Source: Angiostrongylus vasorum (lineage: Eukaryota; Nematoda; Chromadorea; Rhabditida; Metastrongylidae). From it: DNA of 64,000 nucleotides. The position numbers were made by a program, and so were the translations under genes. Location of the stretch: the NCBI GenBank assembly GCA_018806985.1, contig JADANN010000222.1, forward strand, positions 1,006,001-1,070,000, written 5' to 3'. Position 1 is the first letter of the stretch. The number at the start of each line of letters is the position of its first letter. The notes under the pieces were generated by a model. The model did not search any database, was not told the origin of the DNA, and saw only the letters and a program-made list of their open reading frames with translations. Shown piece by piece: positions 34,590 to 44,500 of this stretch.

Positions 34590-35210
34590 TTGAGCAAACA
34601 CGAGGTGTTATTTTTTATTCTTCATTCACGAACAAGATGACGTTTCGGCGGATTTCGCCTTCCTCAGAGCCTGGAAAGGTCAAGTTGACAGCAATCTATT
34701 CGGCAAAACACCGCCATGACCAAACAGTAAGAACGCTAGACCAAGATTTCAATCACATTGAACACAAAATAGCTTCTTTGCACACTCATCGCTTTCTAGG
34801 AGTCTTCCACTGAGTATGTCGCGTGGAGACCAACCGCACAGAATTCACGTGGAAGCGTAATGTGCCCCCTCCCATCAAAATAACAGCCTTATATACTGCC
34901 CAATATCAAGCGTGATAATGGGGCATTCTTCCCCGCGGTTCATTTCCGGATTTCTGGAATTAATCCAGAATGCCTCGAGAGTTTTGCGCGCTTGTGTTCT
35001 CGATTCCTGCGCGAGGATCGTGACACGTACTTCAAAGTCCTCCGCGTTATGTCTCTGGGTCCTATGCGTGCCTAGTGGGGTATTTGGTTTACGTTTGCCG
35101 ACTAGGCGTTCTTTTATGCAAACACAGAGTGGTCTACCCGTTTCGCCAATGTGTTCGTCTCCGCACGCCTTACAGGAGATCAGATAGACTGTACCCGAGC
35201 TCAAGCAATT
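34590..35210 (-). mobile_element. Penelope-like element 3' part with GIY-YIG
   Basis: The minus strand encodes GTVYLISCKACGDEHIGETG then RPLCVCIKERLVG, HNAEDFEVRVTILAQESRT and EAFWINSRNPEMNRGEECP. This is a PLE-type GIY-YIG domain with its CxxC-containing insertion. The stop is followed by ~330 nt of 3' untranslated sequence ending in GGCTCTGAGGAAGGCGAAAT and CCGCCGAAACGTC (34642-34677), then AATAAAAAATAACACC and CTCGTGTTTG. The RT is missing: 5'-truncated. It sits against the end of the plus-strand PLE, so one copy likely inserted into the other. Confidence 0.83.
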
Positions 35211-35261
35211 ACCGTCTCTATCATTAGGGCAAATTATGCAATTTTGCGTTGCACATAGACG

Positions 35262-35470
35262 AGGTGACTGAATGCATATCTGGCCTTTGTAATAACTCGC
35301 GGTGGCCCACCCACATATCGAGCCAATGCTGCTATCCTCCCAGACAGGTCTGGTACCAATTTGCCAACCTCGAAGGTATGGAAGCCTTGATGGAACAGGG
35401 ATGCGCGAGTCGATCCCGTGCGCATTACAGGGCGCCTTTCGATCACTGCGCTACACGCGTCCAGTGTTCT
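35262..35470 (-). mobile_element. SINE1 copy, tail missing
   Basis: GAGGTGACTGAATGCATATC, TGGCCTTTGTAATAACTCGC, GTCTGGTACCAATTTGCCAA, GAGTCGATCCCGTGCGCATT and the head complement CACTGCGCTACACGCG (A box on minus). The 3' tail is absent because it abuts the PLE copy. Confidence 0.78.
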
Positions 35471-35965
35471 GTCAGAAAATGTAGAATCGAGCGCGCCAGA
35501 GACACGGTAATCCGTGTCTATTGCAGCTTTTACCAATTGTTTCTGGAGGAGACCAATTTTCTGTCTCTTCTTTCCCTAGGGTCTTATTTTTCATATATGC
35601 ATGTAAATATATGCATATTTATATTTAAATATGATTTAAATATATCCATACTCAGACAAAGCTTGGCTTAAAGAGAGATGAAGTATTGCCTTCTAGTGGT
35701 ATGACCTTCTTGCTACACTTCTTATGGTAGTTTTTTATTCTTTTACTCCTTATTCCTTTTTTGTTCCTACAATGTCTTTTTTTGTCTTCTTATTGCTCTT
35801 CCCATATTTTGATTTTAATGGTTGAAGACTTTTGTTTTTTTTCTTTTCCTTTCCATTCTCTCATTAAATTTGTTACTATAAGTCAATTAATGCATTTGTA
35901 TTGCATAAATAAATATTTTCGGTTATGAAAACGTGATTTTTTCATTCAGGTGGCCTCTAACGCCT
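35471..35965. other. Intergenic; 5' flank of TMEM185-like gene
   Basis: Low-complexity AT/pyrimidine-rich sequence including an ATATGCAT-type stretch (35590-35645). CATTCAG at 35943-35949, 16 nt before the ATG at 35966, is a likely trans-splice (SL) or 5'UTR acceptor. Confidence 0.45.
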
Positions 35966-38900
35966 ATGCTGGAATTGAGTCTGGGCTTTCTTTTTAGGGG
36001 ATTTAACGCAAGGTGAGAGTTTGGCACACTTATTTTCAATCTTCCCACTTCATTTTATATCTACTTATCCGATTTTCAGTAAATTCGTGACCTATTTGTG
36101 TTTGCTGTTCTTCGTTCTTCTACTTTGCTTGAAGTTGGATAATAAGATAGAAGTGGGCTACGCTATTGTGTTTTTGCCTATATGGTTATACAATTTAATG
36201 GTATTCACCGGAGCTATTGTTGGTGTGATTTCATTCTTGGCACGGCCTCCCTCACCGTAAGTTTACTTACAATCAGTATTTTTTGGGATTTATTTCATGG
36301 ATTCCTCCCTACGGTTTACCGCCTCATCGTGGCTAGGGAGGTGTTTCTCGGTATCGGGCTGCGATGTACAGTGGGGCGATTCATCCCCTAGCAGGGTCTC
36401 CAAAGCTAAGAATGAGTTCGGCCTTTCTATCAGGAAGCCCAGCTAAGAGTAAATCAATACCAGGATCCATTACCGTCCTGGTATCAAAGTCGTATGCTGA
36501 CAAATCCCCCCTCTGATCCACAAGTGCTGCGACTGCCTTTGGTGGTGACGACCTGAGGCAAACTTTGGCCAGGCTGACCTCGAGATTCCAGGGAGCTACA
36601 ATGGCTAAGCCAGCATATTTCCTAAAAAATGGAAATTATGCTGGAGCCCGCACAACCAGTGAGGACGAGCCATCCAAATATCCAAATGAGTAAGTAGTCT
36701 ATGATTGAAGGTGTTTTTTTTTGTCCTTTGTTTTCCTTAATTGGGTTCAATGCCGAATTGGCTTTCCAAATCAGTCCCGTTGAAGGGTGATTGCTGATTG
36801 CACTGGTAGATAGAAAACGAGCTCAGAGAAAGGCAAAACGAAAGACCCGCATAGTGTGGTGGTGAACGCGTTAGCCTCCAGAAAGGGTAATAGCGCGTTC
36901 GATCCCCACCGCAGACACCTGCGATCCGGAATTTCGCGAGTATCTCAGCATCATTGTGGTTGTATTTTAAATAATAGCCTGCCGTGAAAAACCGTGAAAG
37001 CTGAAGCGCTGAAGCTCTCGGCGTTGATTAGTCCTTAAGGGGATGCGCCATGCATCCGACTTCATTAAGCATCGCTGCGGTGATTGACTACATATCTGGC
37101 CCTTACGATGTTTCGCGGTGGCCTGCCGATGTATCGAGCCTGTGCTGCTACCTTCCTGGACAAGTCTGGTACCAATCGCGTGAATCCATTCCAAATGTAT
37201 TCCATGGCGCCTCGGACCACCGCGCTACACATACCCATGTGAAAAACTGTAGTAAGCAGAAGATCAACATTGCAAGTGTTTTTTTTTGTTCTAGGAACGA
37301 CATATCTTTACGTGTTGATTTCACAGCTATGCAATTAACAACGGTCGAACATACTTTTCTATTCTTATTTACACTTTTAACGTACTGTAAGGTAAGTTCT
37401 ACCAGTTTTTTTCTACTTTTTCTTCTTCTTCTTCCTCTTTCTTCCTTTATTCCTTGCTTTCCTTCTTTCTTCCTTCCTTCCTTTCTTCTTTTCCTTCTTT
37501 CTTTCTCCCTTTCTTCCTTTCTTCTTTTTCTTCTTTTTTTTCCTTCTTTTTCCTTCTCTGCTTCTGCTTTCTTCGTTCTTTTTTGCTTCCGTCCTCTTTC
37601 TTCCTTTCTTTCTTTTCTTTGTTTATTTCTCTCTTTCTTTCTTTCTTCCTTTCTTCCTTCCTTTTTTTTCTTTCTTTGCTTCTTTCTTTCTTATTCAACG
37701 TTGCTTCTGATAACGGGAAGTCTGTTTAGTTGGAATTGTCAGACATTTTCCGTGATAGCTTAGAACTGCACTGGATAGTCGTCTTTTCCCCATTGTTCAC
37801 ACTGTCAGTTGCTTCAATAGGTCTCGTTGTATGGGCAATTCGTAGGGATAGGTCATTCGAGGTATTCTTTGTGGTACTTTGGAACATTCTAGAACTCTTT
37901 GTTTAGTAACGGTGTGCTTTTTCAGTTTGAACTATTCTTCGCAATAAATATAGTACAGCTGTTCTTTCTTGCTTTCAAGCTGGACGACCTGGTAAGTTCT
38001 CACTCACTTTATTCATTTTGCTTTAGTCTTTCCATCCTAATTTTAGGTTAGTGTCATTTTAGTTTTATTTTTTTCTGTAGCTCAGGGTAGAATTCCAATT
38101 CCATGACAAGAATTATAGGACATTTAAGTCCTGAAAATAAAGCTATCAAAGTGCTTACCCTTTTTTAGTCATCGCCGCGTACGGGTGCGGCAGATTCTTG
38201 GGGGGTTAACACCTAGAATTTCATGGGGAAGAGATCTGTCCACACTAATTGTTTTTCCTTTTTCTAGGTGGACTGGTCTTGGGCGGTGGTTTTCATTCCA
38301 CTATGGGTGGTCCTGTCGTTGTCTGCAGTTGGCGTTCTGTATGCCCTTGTGCTCTCGATCGTCCTGGCTCGGTCACGTCATCTGGTGCCGTCGCACAGGC
38401 GTCGGCATGTCACATCAGCACTGTTCCATGCTTGTCTTGTTGTTCCCGCTTTGATCTGTATGGTATTGTTGACTGGAAAGCTAGACTCCTCAGAATGGGG
38501 CGATCATGATCAGTCTTCCGACATGCCTTTCACCGTAAGTTGCTTTACGATACCATTCTGTTGTTGCTTTGAAAAATGTACCATCTCCATGCATCATACT
38601 TTAAATCGGACAATTGAGCCCAGCCACCATAGCAGAACCTCTGCGAACTGCTAATAGCTAGAATTACGAGAGAAATAGGAGGGACTAGAATACTACAGTT
38701 CTTTTTGTAAGGTGTTTCATATGAGCGCTAGTGGGCAGCTTTGTGCTCGATGGAGACCAATGGAAACTTTAGTGGTGAAATCAGTGTTAAAATTTGGGTT
38801 GCAGGTTTGGTATACAGTCGAATTGAAGCTCGACTTAGTTGTTTTTGTTTTCAAAGAAAGTATTGCCTTAAGTTCCTGAGTATTCCTATTCGTTTCGGAA

Positions 38901-39344
38901 TGTGTTTAGTGAAGAGATAATTGTTTGAGCAGGTTAACAATCAGTCTTAAATGTTACTTAAAAGAAAACGTTGTTTAGCTTCTTACTGCTGGGGATGTAA
39001 AAAAGATCCCTTAATGGACCATTAGGCTCTATCCATCGTTATTTCATGTGGTTTTTTCTCCTCTTCTCGTATCTCTGCTCTGTCTTGTGTTGATGTCATG
39101 CGTACACGGTGGTGGAAACGTGTGGTGGTTTGGACTACGACAACCATTTTGCACTGCTCTTCTCGACTCCTGTCCATGCCTGAAGCAGTATGCCAATATA
39201 AGCTACAAAGTGGTGCTACATCGGGAGCGTACTAGCAATGAGACTACTAATGGTCGTCGTGTTATCTCCCCACATCGTGAGGAACTTGATAGACATCCAG
39301 TTAAGCCGGTGGTACCATTGTATAATCTCGATATGGTAGATTAA
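35966..39344 (+). CDS. TMEM185-family multi-pass membrane protein
   Basis: Exons: 35966-36012, 36080-36256, 37295-37391, 37730-37861, 37926-37991, 38268-38534 and a last exon reading in frame from about 39027 to the stop at 39342-39344; about 367 residues (human TMEM185A is ~350). Matching words: GFNASKFVTYLCLL, KLDNKIEVGYAIVFLPIWLY, WAIRRDRSFELELFFAINIV, FFLAFKLDDLVDWSWAVVFI, PLWVVLSLSAVGVLYAL, the C-terminal GGGNVWWFGLRQPFC, YANISYK and the terminal YNLDMVD (compare LNIDMPD). Several hydrophobic spans fit a multi-pass membrane protein; the family's function is poorly known. Phases agree through 38534. The acceptor before the last exon (39024-39025) is out of phase with 38534, so a small exon is missed or there is an indel. 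The introns hold F3, SINE2, SINE1 and a long pyrimidine tract. Confidence 0.88.
36296..36690 (+). mobile_element. F3 short element with RTE-B-like tail
   Basis: In intron 2 of the TMEM185-like gene. It starts at CCCTACGGTTTACCGCCTCA, continues with TCGGTATCGGGCTGCGATGT, GATCCACAAGTGCTGCGACT and CAGGGAGCTACAATGGCTAA, and ends GCCCGCACAACCAGTGAGGA then CGAGCCATCCAAATATCC. The last ~44 bp match the RTE-B 3' end (60607-60651, complement). Non-coding, ~390 bp. Confidence 0.8.
36730..37000 (+). mobile_element. SINE2 copy, near full length
   Basis: AATTGGGTTCAATGCCGAAT, GGGTGATTGCTGATTGCACT, GGTAGATAGAAAACGAGCTC, then the tRNA-like head AGTGTGGTGGTGAACGCGTT with GCGCGTTCGATCCCCACC (B box, ~36893), then CGAGTATCTCAGCATCATTG and AATAGCCTGCCGTGAAAAAC. 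This is the best full-length SINE2 in the window, ~270 bp. Confidence 0.82.
37003..37235 (-). mobile_element. SINE1 copy
   Basis: GAAGCTCTCGGCGTTGATTA, GGGGATGCGCCATGCATCCG, ACTTCATTAAGCATCGCTGC, CGATGTATCGAGCCTGTGCT and GTCTGGTACCAATC. The head complement ends CGCGCTACACATACCC. An internal deletion removes part of the body. Confidence 0.78.
37400..37695 (+). repeat. CTTT/CTTC pyrimidine tract (~300 bp)
   Basis: Almost pure C/T on the plus strand, interrupted CTTT, CTTCC and TTTC units, inside intron 3 of the TMEM185-like gene between exons 37295-37391 and 37730-37861. It creates long spurious S/F/L frames on plus and K/E/R frames on minus. Confidence 0.9.
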
Positions 39345-39980
39345 GCGCTATATTTTCTCGCTTCTCATTGAACATCGAAAAGTGCTGTGTTCACTGATGT
39401 CTTATCTATGTATAATTGCCCAGTTTTGTTTGCTTAGATAAAATGCGATGTGTTTAAGACCTAGTCGGATGAAAGTGATCGATTGTTTAAGTGAGTTTCG
39501 AATCTTAGTAGGATTTTACTATAGGAATCCTGTTGATTTGATATATACATATATACATTCCTTATATATACATATATATGGGTCTTATATATGTGTATAC
39601 ATTAGGTGAACTATGAGTCTTGTAAAGACAACAGTATGCAATCGTGCTAGTAGTCAGATCTCCGTGTTTTACTTATTGTTGCTTTATTTTAGCTACATCT
39701 CTGTACGATGAATACAATGGTTGAATAAATCTAAATAGAGCACCTACTTTTTGTTTAGAACGCTTTGTTAAGTCATAATTGTCTCCTGGTTCATGCTACT
39801 CGCCCTCGTACTGCTATCTTTTACCTGGCCACTTTTGACGTCAGTTCCCAATATGGCTGCTTTTTTCACATCAACTAAGTGTCCCTAACTAGTTTGCTGA
39901 TTCACTGTTTTCAGGAATGTTGGATGAATTTTGGCTGGGATTTTCATGTTAAATGAGTATGTAAATCCTGACTTCTCTAG
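39345..39980. other. Intergenic, 3' flank of TMEM185-like gene
   Basis: Contains a TATATACATATA-rich stretch (39540-39600) and AATAAA near 39725 that may serve as a polyadenylation signal. No exon seen. ACTTCTCTAG at 39971-39980 just before the DPH4 start is a likely trans-splice acceptor. Confidence 0.45.
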
Positions 39981-39995
39981 GAACGATGGTGGGCT

Positions 39996-40717
39996 ATGCG
40001 TAGTTTCTACGACATTCTACAGGTTAGCGCAAGTGCTAGTGCCGAGGAAGTGAAGCGTGCGTATTTTTCCTATCTTCGAAGGATTCATCCTGACAAAGCC
40101 TCAAATCCGGAGGACAGAGAAGCTATCACGTTTGCGACTTACATTTGGAGTACTCTTAAGGTAAAGCACTTTAAGTGTGATGTTTGGCATAAGAATTTTG
40201 TCTCTATAATGATATCCAAGACTCATTTGTAAAACCAGCAGTTTAAGATGTGACACCAATGGACTGCATGCAAATTGATCTCTTTAAGAATCCAGAAAAA
40301 CGTCGAGAGTACGATTTTTGGCTTCGAGAGCAACATTACCGCAAAAGCAAAGGAACTATTATTGAGAGGCTTGAAGTTCGTCCAGAAGACACCGAACCTA
40401 TTGTGGAATCCTGTCGTTGTGGAGACAAATACGAAATAACATTAGAGGATGTTCGTAATGTTTTGTACTTTGCTTTAGCATTTAATTTATTGAATAGTGA
40501 ATAAAAAAGGATAGCGCAGTGGTAGTAATTTCGTTCACAACGTAGACAACCCAATCCACTCAAGCGCTAGATCGACGCCACTCTGGGCCTAGTGATTATT
40601 TAGAGCTAATCATTTTGTTGTTTTAGATTCAAAAAAATTATCGACGTCGGCATCTTTGAGTGCGGGTCGTGTTCACTTTGTTTAGAAGTTGTGAAAACAG
40701 GCAGTTCGACTTCATAA
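39996..40717 (+). CDS. DPH4/DNAJC24 homologue (J domain + CSL zinc finger)
   Basis: Helps make diphthamide on elongation factor 2: a cytosolic J-domain cochaperone with an iron/zinc-binding DPH-type finger (family knowledge). Exons: 39996-40160, 40289-40464 and 40627-40717; phases fit and the product has 143 residues (human 149). The J domain is at residues 1-70: SFYDILQVSASASAEEVKRA, the HPD triad in RRIHPDKAS, and KNPEKRREYDFWL across the first junction. The zinc finger follows with the first pair CRCGDKYEITLED and the second pair FECGSCSLCLEVV encoded by the third exon. The second donor, GTACTT at 40465, is weak and was chosen because it restores phase and the second Cys pair; otherwise exon 2 runs to a stop at 40504 and loses the finger. 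RABL3 follows 93 bp later. Confidence 0.88.
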
Positions 40718-40800
40718 GGTGTTGTTGAAGATTGTATATATTGATCTTCTCTTGACATCGCTGATTTTGTTTTTTTGTTCATGTCTCTGAAAATTACTCC

Positions 40801-40810
40801 CTCTTTGTAG
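40801..40810 (+). promoter_or_regulatory. Probable trans-splice (SL) acceptor before RABL3
   Basis: CTCTTTGTAG lies immediately before the RABL3 ATG and 84-93 bp after the DPH4 stop. In nematodes a pyrimidine-rich AG at the 5' edge of a downstream gene with ~100 bp spacing is the usual mark of an operon gene receiving a spliced leader. Confidence 0.6.
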
Positions 40811-41391
40811 ATGTCGTCGACTAAAATTGTCATAGTTGGAGAAAGTGGTGTCGGAAAAACTTCGTTTGTTAACGCTGTCTGTGGCAGGTATGTGAAATTC
40901 TTATTTGCTTGATCTCAATGCAATTTCCTTTTGTTTATTCTCTGGGGTGTTACAAGTCGTACTGCATTTTCCCACGTTGTAGCCACTTTTTAGCTATAGA
41001 TTATGTTGTTGCTAGGATAGCTGTGATTCGTAGCGCGGGGTTATTTTTAGCTGGGCTTCTGGATGGAAATATGGTATGCATTTTTCTGTTTGAGACATCA
41101 TGATTTGAGGCTGAATATCCAGCCTCCCTCGGGTATTCACCGAGGGAAGCTCTTGCTCGCCTGGGCCCAGTCCCTGCATCGAAGAGTACCTTGAGTATCC
41201 GATGCTCCACCAATGATTGAGCTGAAACCAAGAGTTTTTGGACAGCTTTCGTCGAGCATCCACCGAGAGAATATACGTCGCAGTTTGGAGCGCACTTACG
41301 ATGAGGCAGGAAATTTATCTCAGAATTATACGTAATATACAATGTAGAATCTGTCCTCTTATTGGCTTTTTAAGTGTTTCATTGTGTGCTC

Positions 41392-41451
<60 letters not shown>

Positions 41452-41468
41452 GTGTATATATGTGTATA

Positions 41469-41514
<46 letters not shown>

Positions 41515-44500
41515 TTAGAATACAGTAAGTGCTGATTTTTTAAGAGTATCTTTACGAATTCCGAAGAATACTGGAAAAATGCACGTGATACGTGTGATAG
41601 TGAACTAATTGAATCAAGGGCTTTTTTTACACTTTTTACAATTATTCACAGCTTCACAACTACAACTATCCTGAAGCAGTCATGATGGAAGTGCGCTGCA
41701 TTTCTGTGAGATGCCCACAAACTATTTATCTGTGAGGCGTTCAACATTCAGTACTATGCGCCACGTCTTCAATTATTATGCTGGTTTTCTCACATCTTTC
41801 ATTCAGATCGTTGTCTCGCATCCGTAAATTACGAAAGTCTTCGGATTTGCATGTGGGTCCGGCTTTCACATAAGAACTTTGTCTTCCTCACAAATTTTGT
41901 TGAACACTGATCGAGTAGATTCTCAAAATCCTGCGATAGCTCCGCTAGAGCGTTCCCAAGTCTTCGCTACGGCTAGTCGACGGCCTTTCTGGCTCGAATG
42001 CCATCACTCTTCCGCACAAATCTGCTACCGGCTTGCAGAATCCTTAGTTTTGGGATCCCTGGTTTGCACGAGACATAGTTGAACCAAGGACAGCTATATG
42101 GAGACGACTCATTATTACCGATGTTGACCATTTTAAGAAGTCGGCTGACGCAGATCCATGCACAGTGGTTCGAATTTGTGGACGAATTACGGGTAAGTAA
42201 GTAAAGCGGTGTTAATAGTTTGGAAACCGCAAGCGAAGCTTGATAAATACGTTCCGCATTGCTTCAAGAAATCCAGGGATCATCGTTATGAAATCTCTTC
42301 TGCGCTTAGTTTGCTCGACGAAAAAGATGAGGTATGTAGAGAAAAGCAGAACACCGAAATACCTGTCGAAGCTAAATTAACATTTAAAGGAGGTTATGGT
42401 TACTTTTTCGTGCTTGGCACATGAGATCACGAATGTAATCACGTAACGGTTGACAAAATCGTTACACTGTATTGCTAGGGAGAATGAAGACGTACTCCAA
42501 GAATTGCAGCGCCACCATGTGGTATCGACGAAAGGGGTGATTTTGTTGTATAACAGCGCTTTACTGCACTTCGCACAATCAAAATTGTAAAAGTGGAACG
42601 AAGTTTTCGATACCATGCTTCACCCGGAATACCATCTGGGCTTTTCTACAAACCTTTTACCCTGTTTTTTTAAACGAGGTCGTCAACAACTTGCTGAGAG
42701 AGTTTTGAATGGGGAAACTTCTGCTGATTATACATTCAGAAGATTGGGTCTCAAATAACCAGGTTTTTATTGTGAAGCATAGAGGACTGTATCTCGTTAG
42801 TAGGGGCTGGTGTAGCACAGATGTCGTAGGCGCCCTGGAATACCCCTCAGGTCGGTCCCGTGCCACAGGCTCGTCAAGCCTTCCATCCCTCCGGGGTCGG
42901 CAAATTTGTACGAGACATGTTTGGGAGGGTAACAGCACTGGCTCGATATATCTGCTGGCTACCGCGAGTCATTGCAAAGGCCAGATATGCATTCAGTGGT
43001 CATCTTTAAAGAAGTCGAAAGGATGGCGCTTCCCTCAGGGATTGATCAACGCCGAGTGCCTTACCTTTTTTGTCCTCTATCTCCTTAGTAAAGATTTCCC
43101 ATATCTTACTCGCTTCTATCTACATCTGTGGACTTTAGTTTGAGATAAAATATTCATATTTAAAGTTGAGAGCTAAAAAACGATAATATTTTTTTAACGA
43201 TCTAGTAATTGTGAAACTATATTAGCTGCTGTTCCAATACAAGTTGTTGAAGCAGAACCACTGCCCTCCCACGGGAATCCAAAGTATCAGCGCGCAAAAC
43301 CCCCGATGCAATCTGGATAAGTTCCAAGATTCCAAAAATGAACTGCAGAGAGAAATGCTGCATTATCATGTGAGATCTCACACTGTGTCTTGATATGTTA
43401 ACATTTAAGAGGTGCTTTACCCATGAAAGTAAACTCTGTGAGGTTGATTTCCACGTGGATAGTCAGTTGAAGACTAACAGGTAGCAGTGAATGTGTTAAG
43501 AAGCTATTTTATTTCCAATGCGATTGAAAATAAGGCATCATGGTATTTCTTATTTGGATCAAGGAAGTATTTGGCTAACTATATTGTAGTTCACTTGATC
43601 TTTTCATCCTCATAAGAAGGCGAAAATCGCTGGGACGTTAGTTGTTGTGAATAGATAGTATATAGTAGCAACATTATGTTTGCTTGTCATAAAAATAACT
43701 GGTCTTACTGCGAGTCTGAGGTTTAATAGCAGAAGGTTTAGAGGCGTGGGGAAGGTTAGTGCTCATTTTCTTCAGTGCAATATTCGTATGTGAAACTTGT
43801 AAAGTGATGAACTACGTCTACATCCATTGCATTTGGGAACTGTATTATTATTCCAGTCCAAGTGCTGATTGCCCGAGTACGATAGGGGCTTCAATCGCGA
43901 TGGTATGGCATGAATACAAAGCAGGTCCACATATTCATCATAAATATTCTTCGCAGAGTTCTTTTTCTTTGTCGTTTAAGAATGTAGATTGACATCATCT
44001 GAAACTCATTTCTTCTCAGGCACATCAGAACAACGTTCGGAATTAATGGAATTGTGGGATATTGGTGGGTCAGGTGCCCATCGTGCTGCTTCTATAGTTT
44101 TTCTGGATGGCGCTGCTGGTGCAATCTTAGTGCATGACTTGAGTAATAAGAAAAGTGAAGAGGCTTTGTTGATTTAGTGCTTCATTTCCGCCTTCACATT
44201 TTACAGCGTACTATTGAGGTTTTAAAATTTTCGGGTCTCGACGATATACATGTGTTATTGTCTACTATTCTTCTTACCATTTTTCCTTTAGAATCTTTCC
44301 CAGTGGCTTTCTTTAATAGATGGTAAACCTCGTCCAACTTCATCATCAATTTCGCGTTCTCTGACGGCAGATATTGAATCTTGTCATATTCCGATATTAA
44401 CCGTCGGTTGCAAGTTGGATTTGGCACCTCATAGGGGTCCCTCGGCGTACAATAGGTGAGTTCGAAACTTATTTTTTCCCTCATTTGCTTAAATACCCAA

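Noticed and set aside
37447..37698. K/E/R-rich minus-strand frame of 83 codons
   Set aside because: It is the complement of the CTTT pyrimidine tract inside an intron; the composition explains it fully.
40505..40565. tRNA-like stretch GGATAGCGCAGTGGTAG with CCCAATCCACTC
   Set aside because: It has an A-box-like word, but I cannot fold acceptor and anticodon stems and the B box is poor. It also sits in DPH4 intron 2. No functional tRNA gene was found in the window.
41238..41528. Frame with a long YIYIYI run
   Set aside because: Translation of the (TA)n microsatellite.
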